A stretch of DNA of 8,416 nucleotides, from contig CAZTCJ010000128.1 of assembly GCA_964612085.1 (NCBI GenBank), positions 1-8,416 on the forward strand, given 5' to 3'. The notes below the pieces were generated by a model, which was not told the origin of the DNA, ran no database searches, and saw only the letters and a program-made list of their open reading frames with translations. The position numbers were made by a program, and so were the translations under genes. Numbering within the stretch: position 1 is the stretch's first letter; every line of letters starts with the position of its first letter. The stretch comes from CAZTCJ01 sp964612085. Its GTDB lineage: Bacteria > Pseudomonadota > Alphaproteobacteria > JAJFIK01. Shown one piece after another: positions 1-5,258 of the stretch.

Positions 1-103
1 CAAGGTCTGGATCTTCAAAGGCGAGATCATGGAACACGATCCGATGGCCCAGGACAAGCGCATTCAGGAAGTGCAGGAAGCGGGCGGACGCCCCCGGGGC
101 TGA
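1..103 (+). CDS. rpsC: 30S ribosomal protein S3, C-terminal end (5' truncated by window)
   Basis: The frame starting at base 2 reads 33 codons and ends at TGA 101-103. It begins KVWIFKGEIM, the conserved end of the S3 C-terminal domain (the VWI-KGE block), followed by a polar tail that ends GGRPRG. S3 is a 30S head protein at the mRNA entry channel and contributes to mRNA helicase activity. The KH domain and the rest of the protein lie upstream of the window. The next gene is rplP after 45 bases, the usual S10-operon order rpsC-rplP-rpmC-rpsQ. The identification rests on this short block plus the gene order. Confidence 0.9.
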   Translation, partial: KVWIFKGEIMEHDPMAQDKRIQEVQEAGGRPRG

Positions 104-148
104 ACGAAGCGCCGCAAACAGATGATTTGAGTTCGAGGATTGTGAGCG

Positions 149-562
149 ATGCTGCAACCCAAACGCACAAAGTTCCGCAAAGCCCATAAGGGCCGGAACA
201 GAGGGATGGCCAAGGGCGGAACCGCGCTCAATTTCGGCGCTTATGGCTTGAAGGCCATGGAGCCGGAGCGTATCACCGCGCGTCAGATCGAGGCCGCGCG
301 CCGGGCCATCACCCGTCATATGAAACGGGCCGGCCGGGTGTGGATCCGGATCTTCCCCGATCTGCCGGTGTCGCAAAAGCCGACGGAAGTCCGTATGGGT
401 AAGGGTAAGGGTTCGCCGGAATATTGGGCGGCCAAGGTCAAGCCCGGGCGGATCATGTTCGAGATCGACGGCGTGGCCGAGCCGATCGCGCGGGAAGCGC
501 TGCGTCTGGGTGCCATGAAGCTGCCGATCAAGTGCCGCTTCGTGCAGCGCCAGGCCGAGTAA
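149..562 (+). CDS. rplP: 50S ribosomal protein L16
   Basis: This 137-residue protein has the usual L16 length and opens with the family's hallmark MLQPKRTKFRKAHKGRNRG. Other L16 blocks are LTARQIEAARRA-like (about 42-52), the RVWIRIFPD block (63-71) and VRMGKGKG (81-88). In E. coli the arginine equivalent to R82 in the last block is the one hydroxylated on L16, near the peptidyl transferase centre. L16 helps organise the tRNA-binding A-site region of the 50S subunit. The ATG at 149 is preceded by GAGG at 135-138, and the rpmC start lies 14 bases after the TAA stop, so rplP and rpmC are in the same transcript. Confidence 0.98.
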   Translation: MLQPKRTKFRKAHKGRNRGMAKGGTALNFGAYGLKAMEPERITARQIEAARRAITRHMKRAGRVWIRIFPDLPVSQKPTEVRMGKGKGSPEYWAAKVKPGRIMFEIDGVAEPIAREALRLGAMKLPIKCRFVQRQAE

Positions 563-576
563 GTGGAGCGAATGAG

Positions 577-795
577 ATGAAGCCGTCTGAAGTCCGTGAT
601 CTGAGCGACGATCAGCTGGTTGACGAGCTGACCAAGCTGAAGCGCGAGCAGTTCAATCTGCGCTTCCAGAAAGCGACGGGACAGTTGGAGAACACGACCC
701 GGTTCCGGCAAATCCGCCGGGATGTGGCCCGGATCAAGACGGCGCTGCGCCAGCGGGCGCTGGAAGCGGGCGGCACCGCCCAAAGCGGCGAATAA
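577..795 (+). CDS. rpmC: 50S ribosomal protein L29
   Basis: The product is 72 residues, typical of L29 (60-75). It has the two-helix pattern of the family: VRDLSDDQLVDELTKLKREQ (about 6-25), then NLRFQKATGQLENTTRFR (27-44) and an RRDVARIKT helix (48-56). L29 sits at the polypeptide exit tunnel, where with L23 it forms the docking site for trigger factor and SRP. The chosen start is ATG 577, with GGAG at 565-568. An earlier ATG at 572 is out of frame and stops after two codons at TGA 578-580, overlapping the true start. A longer frame reading into this gene from 424 lies inside rplP and is not needed. Residues 63-72 form a short Gly/Ala/Ser tail. Confidence 0.97.
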   Translation: MKPSEVRDLSDDQLVDELTKLKREQFNLRFQKATGQLENTTRFRQIRRDVARIKTALRQRALEAGGTAQSGE

Positions 796-812
796 GACGA
801 GGAGTATAGCCA

Positions 813-1058
813 GTGCCTAAGCGCATTCTGCAAGGCCGGGTGGTCAGCGATAAGAACAATCAGACCGTTGTGGTTCTGGTGGAACGCCGGCTCACCCATC
901 CGGTTCTGAAAAAGACCGTGCGGAAATCGAAGCGGTATCACGCCCATGACGTGGATAACCGCTACAAGACCGGCGATGAGATCCGGATTCAGGAATGCCG
1001 CCCCATCTCCAAGCTGAAATGCTGGGAAGTCGTGGGCTATGTGGGCAAGGACGAGTAA
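813..1058 (+). CDS. rpsQ: 30S ribosomal protein S17
   Basis: This is an 81-residue S17, the normal size, with a GTG start at 813 preceded by a strong GAGGAG (799-804) at 8 bases. The OB-fold protein begins MPKRILQGRVVSDK. It contains the KTV-V-VERR strand region (about 17-26), the HPVLKKTVRKSKRYHAHD block (29-46) and the alphaproteobacterial-looking CRPISKLKCW segment (62-71). S17 binds 16S rRNA early in 30S assembly, near helices 7 and 11. It is the last gene of the S10 operon in the E. coli arrangement, and the 69-base spacer after it marks that boundary. Confidence 0.98.
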   Translation: MPKRILQGRVVSDKNNQTVVVLVERRLTHPVLKKTVRKSKRYHAHDVDNRYKTGDEIRIQECRPISKLKCWEVVGYVGKDE

Positions 1059-1106
1059 GCGGAAGCTGTCCGCCGTGATGGTATGAAGGGTTCGGCCCGA
1101 GGGCCG
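1059..1106 (+). other. Two tandem small hairpins in the rpsQ-rplN spacer
   Basis: Directly after the rpsQ stop, GCGGA (1059-1063) can pair with TCCGC (1069-1073) around a 5-nt loop. Further on, CGGCC (1093-1097) pairs with GGCCG (1102-1106) around a CGAG tetraloop. Neither is followed by a T-run, so they are not canonical intrinsic terminators. The rplN ribosome binding site AAGGAG follows at 1115-1120. The position matches the boundary between the S10 and spc operons of E. coli. I see no convincing promoter here. The pairing is seen in the sequence; any role in processing or attenuation is inference. Confidence 0.4.
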
Positions 1107-1127
1107 TGAAGGTTAAGGAGAAGCCCG

Positions 1128-1496
1128 ATGATCCAGATGCAGACGAATTTGGACGTGGCCGATAATTCGGGCGCCCGCCGCGTGCAGTGCATCAAGGTGC
1201 TGGGCGGCGCCAAACGCAAATACGCCCATGTGGGCGATATCATCGTGGTCTCCGTGAAGGAAGCGATTCCGCGCGGCCGGGTGAAGAAGGGCGATGTGCT
1301 CCAGGCGGTCGTGGTGCGCACGGCCAAGGAAGTGCGCCGTCCCGACGGCAGCGCCATGCGTTTCGACCGGAACGCGGCGGTGCTGGTGAACAAGCAGGGC
1401 GAGCCGATCGGCACACGGATCTTCGGCCCTGTGCCCCGTGAGCTGCGCGCCAAGAACCATATGAAGATCATCTCGCTGGCGCCGGAAGTGCTGTAA
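1128..1496 (+). CDS. rplN: 50S ribosomal protein L14
   Basis: The product is 122 residues, the standard L14 length, and reads MIQMQTNLDVADNSGARRV at the N-terminus, one of the best-conserved ribosomal protein starts. The VSVKEAIPRGRVKKGDVL region (about 41-58) and the RFDRNAAVLVN block (78-88) are also characteristic. L14 lies at the subunit interface and forms bridges with 16S rRNA; in bacteria it is also the contact for the silencing factor RsfS. ATG 1128 has AAGGAG at 1115-1120 with 7-base spacing. The in-frame ATG at 1137 is a poorer start. It is the first gene of the spc group, and rplX follows after 30 bases. Confidence 0.98.
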   Translation: MIQMQTNLDVADNSGARRVQCIKVLGGAKRKYAHVGDIIVVSVKEAIPRGRVKKGDVLQAVVVRTAKEVRRPDGSAMRFDRNAAVLVNKQGEPIGTRIFGPVPRELRAKNHMKIISLAPEVL

Positions 1497-1526
1497 GGCG
1501 GCCGGGATTTTTAAAGGACAGATGTG

Positions 1527-1850
1527 ATGTCTGTAAAAGTGAAGTTCAAAAAGGGCGACCAGGTGATCGTCCGCACAGGCCGGGACAAGGGCAAGAAGGG
1601 CGAGGTCCTGAAGGTTCTCCCGAAGGACAACCGCGCCATCGTCCAGGGCGTGAACATCGTGACGCGCCACCAGCGCCAGAGCCAGACGCAACAGGCCGGT
1701 CTGATCCGCAAGGAGGCCGCGATCGATCTGTCGAATCTGGCCCATGTGGATCCCAAATCGGGCGATGCCACGCGCGTCGGTTACAAGGTGCTCGAAGGGG
1801 GCCGCAAGGTCCGCTTCGCCAAGAAGTCGGGAGAAGTGATCGATGTCTGA
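1527..1850 (+). CDS. rplX: 50S ribosomal protein L24
   Basis: This 107-residue protein has a KOW motif near the N-terminus (about residues 7-34: KKGDQVIVRTGRDKGKKGEV) and the VQGVNIVTRHQR block, both diagnostic of bacterial L24. L24 initiates 50S assembly by binding the 5' region of 23S rRNA, close to the tunnel exit. I chose ATG 1527, not GTG 1524, because AAAGGA at 1513-1518 then stands 8 bases away and the protein begins MSVKVKFKKG without an extra Met. The last eight bases overlap the start of rplE, which suggests translational coupling. Confidence 0.97.
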   Translation: MSVKVKFKKGDQVIVRTGRDKGKKGEVLKVLPKDNRAIVQGVNIVTRHQRQSQTQQAGLIRKEAAIDLSNLAHVDPKSGDATRVGYKVLEGGRKVRFAKKSGEVIDV

Positions 1851-2397
1851 GGAAAAATATATCCCCCGGCTGAAGACCGTTTACGAGAGCGAGATCAAGT
1901 CGAAGCTCATCGAAAAGTTCAGCCTGAACGCCATGCAGGTGCCGCGGCTTGAAAAAATTGTGCTCAATATGGGCGTGGGCGAAGCGGTGCAGGACACCAA
2001 GAAGGTCAAGGCGGCCTATGAGGATCTGGAGGCCATCGCCGGTCAGAAGCCGGTGATCACCAAGGCCAAGAAATCCATCGCCGGCTTCAAGGTGCGCGAG
2101 GGCATGCCTTTGGGCTGCAAGGTCACCCTGCGCCGTGACCGGATGTATGAATTCGTGGACCGCCTGGTGACCATTGCGCTGCCGCGCGTGCGGGACTTCC
2201 GGGGTCTGAACGCCAAGAGTTTCGATGGCCGGGGCAACTACGCCATGGGCATCAAGGAACACATCATCTTCCCCGAGATCAATTACGACAAGGTCGATCA
2301 GGTCTGGGGCATGGACGTTATCGTGTGCACGAGCGCACCGAACGATGAACAGGCACGAGAGCTGTTGTCGCTCTTCAAATTTCCGTTCGCCAAGTAA
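1843..2397 (+). CDS. rplE: 50S ribosomal protein L5
   Basis: The protein has 184 residues, close to the bacterial norm of about 180. The L5 signature PRLEKIVLNMGVGEA is at 34-48, followed by GQKPVITKAKKSIAGFKVRE (67-86) and the RDFRGL segment (117-122). L5 binds 5S rRNA, joins the central protuberance with L18, and touches the P-site tRNA and S13. ATG 1843 lies inside the end of rplX (8-base overlap), with GGGAGA at 1829-1834 inside the rplX coding sequence, so the two genes are probably translated in a coupled way. In E. coli the S8 repressor target of the spc operon lies at this junction; I did not establish an equivalent structure here. Confidence 0.98.
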   Translation: MSEEKYIPRLKTVYESEIKSKLIEKFSLNAMQVPRLEKIVLNMGVGEAVQDTKKVKAAYEDLEAIAGQKPVITKAKKSIAGFKVREGMPLGCKVTLRRDRMYEFVDRLVTIALPRVRDFRGLNAKSFDGRGNYAMGIKEHIIFPEINYDKVDQVWGMDVIVCTSAPNDEQARELLSLFKFPFAK

Positions 2398-2444
2398 GGC
2401 GGCGGAGATGGGAACGGCAGGCGATCTGTTGCGGAGGCTAAAGC

Positions 2445-2750
2445 ATGGCTAAGAAAGCGATGGTCGAAAAGAACAAGCGGCGCGAGCGCATGGCGAAGAA
2501 ATTCGCCAGCAAGCGGGACCGCTTGAAGGCAATCGCCAACGATCCGGACACCCCGGTGGAAGAGCGGTTCGCTGCGCGGTTGAAACTCGCCAAACTGCCG
2601 CGCAATTCCAATCCGACGCGCATCATGCGCCGCTGCGAGGTGACGGGCCGTCCGCATGCGTTCTATCGCAAGCTGAAGATGTCGCGGATTGCACTGAGAG
2701 AGCTTGGCGCCCAGGGCCTCGTTCCGGGCCTGGTGAAGTCGAGCTGGTAA
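2445..2750 (+). CDS. rpsN: 30S ribosomal protein S14 (long, zinc-free type)
   Basis: This 101-residue protein ends with the family block RCEVTGRPHAFYRKLKMSRI (63-82) and a C-terminal W. It is the long C-minus form: the only cysteine is C64, so the CxxC pairs of the short zinc-binding S14 are absent, and the middle insertion NDPDTPVEERFAARLKLAK (about 32-50) typical of the long form is present. S14 is a late-assembly protein of the 30S head. ATG 2445 is preceded by GGAGG (2433-2437) at 7 bases. The spacing to rplE is 47 bases and to rpsH 33 bases, consistent with one transcript. Confidence 0.98.
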   Translation: MAKKAMVEKNKRRERMAKKFASKRDRLKAIANDPDTPVEERFAARLKLAKLPRNSNPTRIMRRCEVTGRPHAFYRKLKMSRIALRELGAQGLVPGLVKSSW

Positions 2751-2783
2751 AGACGAGATTTAAGGGAATCAAGGATCACCACA

Positions 2784-3182
2784 ATGACAATGACCGATCC
2801 TTTGGGTGATATGCTGACCCGGATCCGCAACGGTCAGATGCGGCGTAAGTCGAAGATCTCGACGCCCGCATCTTCCTTGCGCGAGCGCGTGCTCGATGTG
2901 TTGGAGCGCGAAGGTTTCATTCGCGGCTATCTGCGCGTCGAGGCCACCGGCAGCCGCCCTGAGTTCGAGATCGAACTGAAATATTACGAAGGCGAGCCCG
3001 TCATCTCCGAGATCAAGCGGGTCTCCAAACCCGGGCGGCGCGTTTATTCCTCCGTGAAGGAACTGCCGCGGGTGCGGAATGGGCTCGGTATCTCCATCCT
3101 GTCGACGCCCAAGGGCGTGATGTCCGACGCGGATGCCCGCACCGAGAATGTCGGCGGCGAAGTTCTGTGTACGGTCTACTAA
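2784..3182 (+). CDS. rpsH: 30S ribosomal protein S8
   Basis: The product has 132 residues, a standard S8 length. It begins MTMTDPLGDMLTRIRNGQ and has the near C-terminal signature ISILSTPKGVMSD (103-115), followed by GGEVLCTVY at the end. S8 binds helix 21 of 16S rRNA and is central to assembly of the 30S platform; in E. coli it is also the autogenous repressor of the spc operon. The ATG at 2784 is preferred over the ATG at 2790 because AAGGAT (2771-2776) sits 7 bases upstream and because the M-x-M-x-DP start is conserved in the family. Confidence 0.98.
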   Translation: MTMTDPLGDMLTRIRNGQMRRKSKISTPASSLRERVLDVLEREGFIRGYLRVEATGSRPEFEIELKYYEGEPVISEIKRVSKPGRRVYSSVKELPRVRNGLGISILSTPKGVMSDADARTENVGGEVLCTVY

Positions 3183-3200
3183 ACGGAAAGAGTTGAGGCC

Positions 3201-3734
3201 ATGTCTCGTATCGGAAAAGCCCCCATCGAAGTCCCGAACGGCGTGACGCCGACCATCGATGGGCAGATCGTCAAGATCAAGGGGCCCAAGGGTGAGCTTG
3301 AAGCGACCCTGGTCGATGAGGTCGAGGCCGCTTTGGAAGACGGCGCCATTGCCGTGCGCCCGCGCGATGAGACGAGGGAAGCGCGCGCCATGTGGGGCAT
3401 GCAGCGCACGATCGTCGCCAATATGGTCCAGGGCGTCTCGGAAGGTTTCACCAAGAACCTGGAGATCAACGGCGTCGGTTACCGCGCCCAGGTGCAAGGT
3501 CAGAACCTGCAGCTTCAGCTTGGCTTCAGCCACGATGTGCTGTTTCCGATCCCAGACGGCATCGAGATCAAATGCGCCAAGCCCACGGAGATTTCCATAA
3601 GCGGCATCGACAAGCAGCGCGTTGGTCAGGTCGCTGCCGATATCCGCAAATACCGTCCGCCCGAGCCCTATAAGGGTAAAGGCATTAAGTATGCTGACGA
3701 ATCTATCTTCCGTAAGGAAGGTAAGAAGAAGTAA
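3201..3734 (+). CDS. rplF: 50S ribosomal protein L6
   Basis: This 177-residue protein matches the usual L6 size and has two repeated domains. The start MSRIGKAPIEVPNGV, the middle NLEINGVGYRAQVQG (86-100) and the C-terminal signature RPPEPYKGKGIKYADE (152-167) identify it. L6 binds 23S rRNA near the sarcin-ricin loop and the factor-binding site. The region upstream of ATG 3201 is less regular than in other genes: GGAAAG (3185-3190) is at workable spacing, while GAGG (3195-3198) lies only 2 bases from the ATG. The protein ends in a lysine run. The spacers are 18 bases from rpsH and 11 bases to rplR. Confidence 0.98.
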   Translation: MSRIGKAPIEVPNGVTPTIDGQIVKIKGPKGELEATLVDEVEAALEDGAIAVRPRDETREARAMWGMQRTIVANMVQGVSEGFTKNLEINGVGYRAQVQGQNLQLQLGFSHDVLFPIPDGIEIKCAKPTEISISGIDKQRVGQVAADIRKYRPPEPYKGKGIKYADESIFRKEGKKK

Positions 3735-3745
3735 GGCTTGAGGTC

Positions 3746-4105
3746 ATGAGCAAACAGTCGCTTTCCGATCGGCGCAAACAACGCACCCGCACGCGCCTGC
3801 GCAAACTGGGCGGGGGACGCGCGCGTTTGTCCGTGTTCCGTTCAGCCAATCACATCTATGCGCAGGTGATCGACGACACGGCGGGCAAGACGCTGGCGTC
3901 TGCCTCGTCCATCGAAAAAGACATGCGCGGCAAGCTGAAAAGCGGCGGCAACAAGGACGCCGCTTCGGAAGTCGGCAAGCTGATCGCCGAGCGGGCCAAG
4001 GCCGCAGGCGTCAAGGACGTCTTCTTCGACCGGGGCGGTTATCTTTATCACGGCCGGGTCAAGGCCCTGGCGGAAGCCGCGCGCGAAGGCGGCCTCAACT
4101 TCTGA
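3746..4105 (+). CDS. rplR: 50S ribosomal protein L18
   Basis: The protein has 119 residues, as expected for bacterial L18. The basic N-terminus (about 8-26, rich in Arg/Lys) is followed by RLSVFRSANHIYAQVIDD (27-44) and the C-terminal signature FFDRGGYLYHGRVKALAEAA (93-112). L18 binds 5S rRNA with L5 and anchors it in the central protuberance. The ribosome binding site is probably TAAGG (3732-3736), which overlaps the rplF stop codon at 9 bases from ATG 3746. A GAGG at 3740-3743 is very close to the start. The short gap of 11 bases suggests reinitiation by ribosomes leaving rplF. Confidence 0.98.
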   Translation: MSKQSLSDRRKQRTRTRLRKLGGGRARLSVFRSANHIYAQVIDDTAGKTLASASSIEKDMRGKLKSGGNKDAASEVGKLIAERAKAAGVKDVFFDRGGYLYHGRVKALAEAAREGGLNF

Positions 4106-4111
4106 TGACGA

Positions 4112-4130
4112 CGGCGCCGGATGCGCGCCG
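4112..4130 (+). other. GC-rich hairpin in the rplR-rpsE spacer
   Basis: CGGCGC (4112-4117) can pair perfectly with GCGCCG (4125-4130) around a 7-nt loop. It lies between the rplR stop and the rpsE ribosome binding site AAAGGA (4139-4144) and has no following T-run. The pairing is visible; a function in mRNA stability or spacing is only inferred, and such hairpins can arise by chance in GC-rich DNA. Confidence 0.3.
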
Positions 4131-4152
4131 CACAAGATAAAGGAATACCATC

Positions 4153-4716
4153 GTGGCACGTGGCGATCGGGAACGGGACCGGGACGAACGCGATAGCGAA
4201 TTCGTGGACAAGCTTGTCCACATCAACCGGGTGGCCAAAGTGGTGAAGGGCGGCCGGCGGTTCGGCTTCGCGGCGCTCGTGGTGGTCGGCGATCAGCGCG
4301 GCCGGGTCGGCTTCGGCCACGGCAAGGCGCGCGAGGTGCCGGAGGCCATCCGTAAGGCGACGGACCAGGCCAAGCGCACTTTGATCCGTGTGCCCCTGCG
4401 CGAAGGCCGGACCCTGCATCACGATATCGAAGGCCGCCATGGGGCGGGCAAGGTGATCCTGCGCATGGCGCCTGCCGGTACGGGCATCATCGCCGGCGGT
4501 CCCATGCGGGCCGTGTTCGAGACGCTGGGCGTACAGGACGTGGTGGCCAAGTCGCTGGGTTCGTCGAACCCCTACAACATGGTGCGCGCCACCTTCAACG
4601 CCCTGACCAAGGAAGTGTCGCCCCGCCAGATCGCGGCCAAGCGCGGCAAGAAGGTCAGCGAGATCATCGCGCGGCGCAATGAAGTGCAGGGCGAGACGAG
4701 CACGTCTGCCGACTGA
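4153..4716 (+). CDS. rpsE: 30S ribosomal protein S5
   Basis: This 187-residue protein starts at GTG 4153 with AAAGGA (4139-4144) 8 bases upstream. After a charged N-terminal stretch rich in Arg and Asp (3-14), the S5 domain begins at about 15 with FVDKLVHINRVAKVVKGGRR. GRVGFGHGKAREVPEAIRKA (50-69) and the GSSNPYNMVRATFNAL block (136-151) complete the pattern. The VVKGGRR loop (30-36) corresponds to the region linked to spectinomycin resistance in other bacteria; it looks wild type. S5 shapes the mRNA entrance and the decoding fidelity of the 30S subunit. It is slightly longer than E. coli S5 (167), with the extra length at both termini. Confidence 0.98.
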   Translation: MARGDRERDRDERDSEFVDKLVHINRVAKVVKGGRRFGFAALVVVGDQRGRVGFGHGKAREVPEAIRKATDQAKRTLIRVPLREGRTLHHDIEGRHGAGKVILRMAPAGTGIIAGGPMRAVFETLGVQDVVAKSLGSSNPYNMVRATFNALTKEVSPRQIAAKRGKKVSEIIARRNEVQGETSTSAD

Positions 4717-4751
4717 GCATAAGCGCACGCTTTTGAGGTATGGAGAGCCTG

Positions 4752-5210
4752 ATGGCTGACGAGGACAAAAAAGACGATGGCGCGGAGAACAAGCCCGCAG
4801 CCAAGAAGACAGCGGCCAAGAAAACGGCCGTGAAGAAAACCGCTGCCAAGAAGACCGCCGCGAAGAAAACGACGGCCAAGAAAGCCGCTGCTCCCAAGGC
4901 CGAAACCAAGGCTGACGCCGCGCCCAAAACGGCTGCGGCGCCGAAAGCGGCTAAGCCCAAGAAGGCGGCCGATAAGCCTGCCGGCGAGGCCAAGCCGGGC
5001 CGCAAGTCGCGCAAGACGCCCACGGGCAAGACCGTGACCGTCGAGCAGATCGGCAGCCCGATCCGCCGTCCCGGCGATCAGCGCGCCACGCTGATCGGTC
5101 TGGGTCTGAACAAAATGCACAAGCGCAGCACGCTGGAGGATACGCCGTCGGTGCGCGGCATGATCCGCAAGGTGCAGCACCTGGTCAGGATCGTCGAGGA
5201 ACAAGCCTGA
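4752..5210 (+). CDS. rpmD: 50S ribosomal protein L30 with long H1-like N-terminal extension
   Basis: The C-terminal 60 residues (about 93-152) are a normal L30: TVEQIGSPIRRPGDQRATL, then IGLGLNKM and EDTPSVRGMIRKVQHLV. Bacterial L30 is usually about 60 residues, but this frame gives 152. Residues 1-14 are acidic and polar; 16-45 are six pentads of AAKKT type; 46-92 are rich in Ala, Lys and Pro. By my count the first 92 residues hold 28 Ala and 26 Lys, like bacterial histone-H1-like and AlgP-type tails. I chose ATG 4752 because GGAG (4742-4745) is 6 bases upstream. ATG 4740 is in frame and would add four residues (MESL). A GTG at 5034 would give a 58-residue core but has no ribosome binding site. 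The L30 call is firm; the role of the tail is unknown and could involve rRNA or DNA binding. Confidence 0.95.
   Translation: MADEDKKDDGAENKPAAKKTAAKKTAVKKTAAKKTAAKKTTAKKAAAPKAETKADAAPKTAAAPKAAKPKKAADKPAGEAKPGRKSRKTPTGKTVTVEQIGSPIRRPGDQRATLIGLGLNKMHKRSTLEDTPSVRGMIRKVQHLVRIVEEQA
4797..4886 (+). repeat. Six imperfect 15-bp tandem units encoding AAKKT-type pentads
   Basis: Codons 16-45 of rpmD encode AAKKT, AAKKT, AVKKT, AAKKT, AAKKT and TAKKA, that is, six consecutive 15-base units. The third-position bases differ between units (AAG/AAA, GCC/GCG/GCT), so the DNA repeat has diverged while the protein pattern is kept. This suggests selection on the amino-acid pattern, or an old expansion by replication slippage. 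The unit length is a multiple of three, so gain or loss of a unit would keep the frame. Confidence 0.85.
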
Positions 5211-5212
5211 GG

Positions 5213-5235
5213 CGCGCCGGTTTCGACCGGGCGCG
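5213..5235 (+). other. Very stable UUCG-capped hairpin between rpmD and rplO
   Basis: Just after the rpmD stop, bases 5213-5221 can pair with 5226-5235 in nine base pairs with a single bulged G (5231), closing on the tetraloop TTCG at 5222-5225. No T-run follows, so it is not a standard rho-independent terminator, and the rplO ribosome binding site AGAGGAG comes at 5245-5251. A stem this stable could block 3' exonucleases or act as an RNase landmark within the operon. That role is inference; the pairing is seen directly. Confidence 0.5.
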
Positions 5236-5258
5236 GGCTTAGGCAGAGGAGTTGAACC

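Noticed and set aside
572..580. Two-codon mini ORF (ATG AGA TGA) overlapping the rpmC start
   Set aside because: It is most simply an incidental out-of-frame ATG; the ribosome binding site spacing suits ATG 577.
1524..1526. GTG as an alternative rplX start three bases before the ATG
   Set aside because: It would add only an extra Met, and its spacing from AAAGGA is shorter (5 bases) than that of ATG 1527 (8 bases).
5034..5036. Internal GTG as a start for a canonical-length L30
   Set aside because: No Shine-Dalgarno sequence precedes it, and a good start with GGAG lies in frame at 4752. Kept as a test, not as the annotation.
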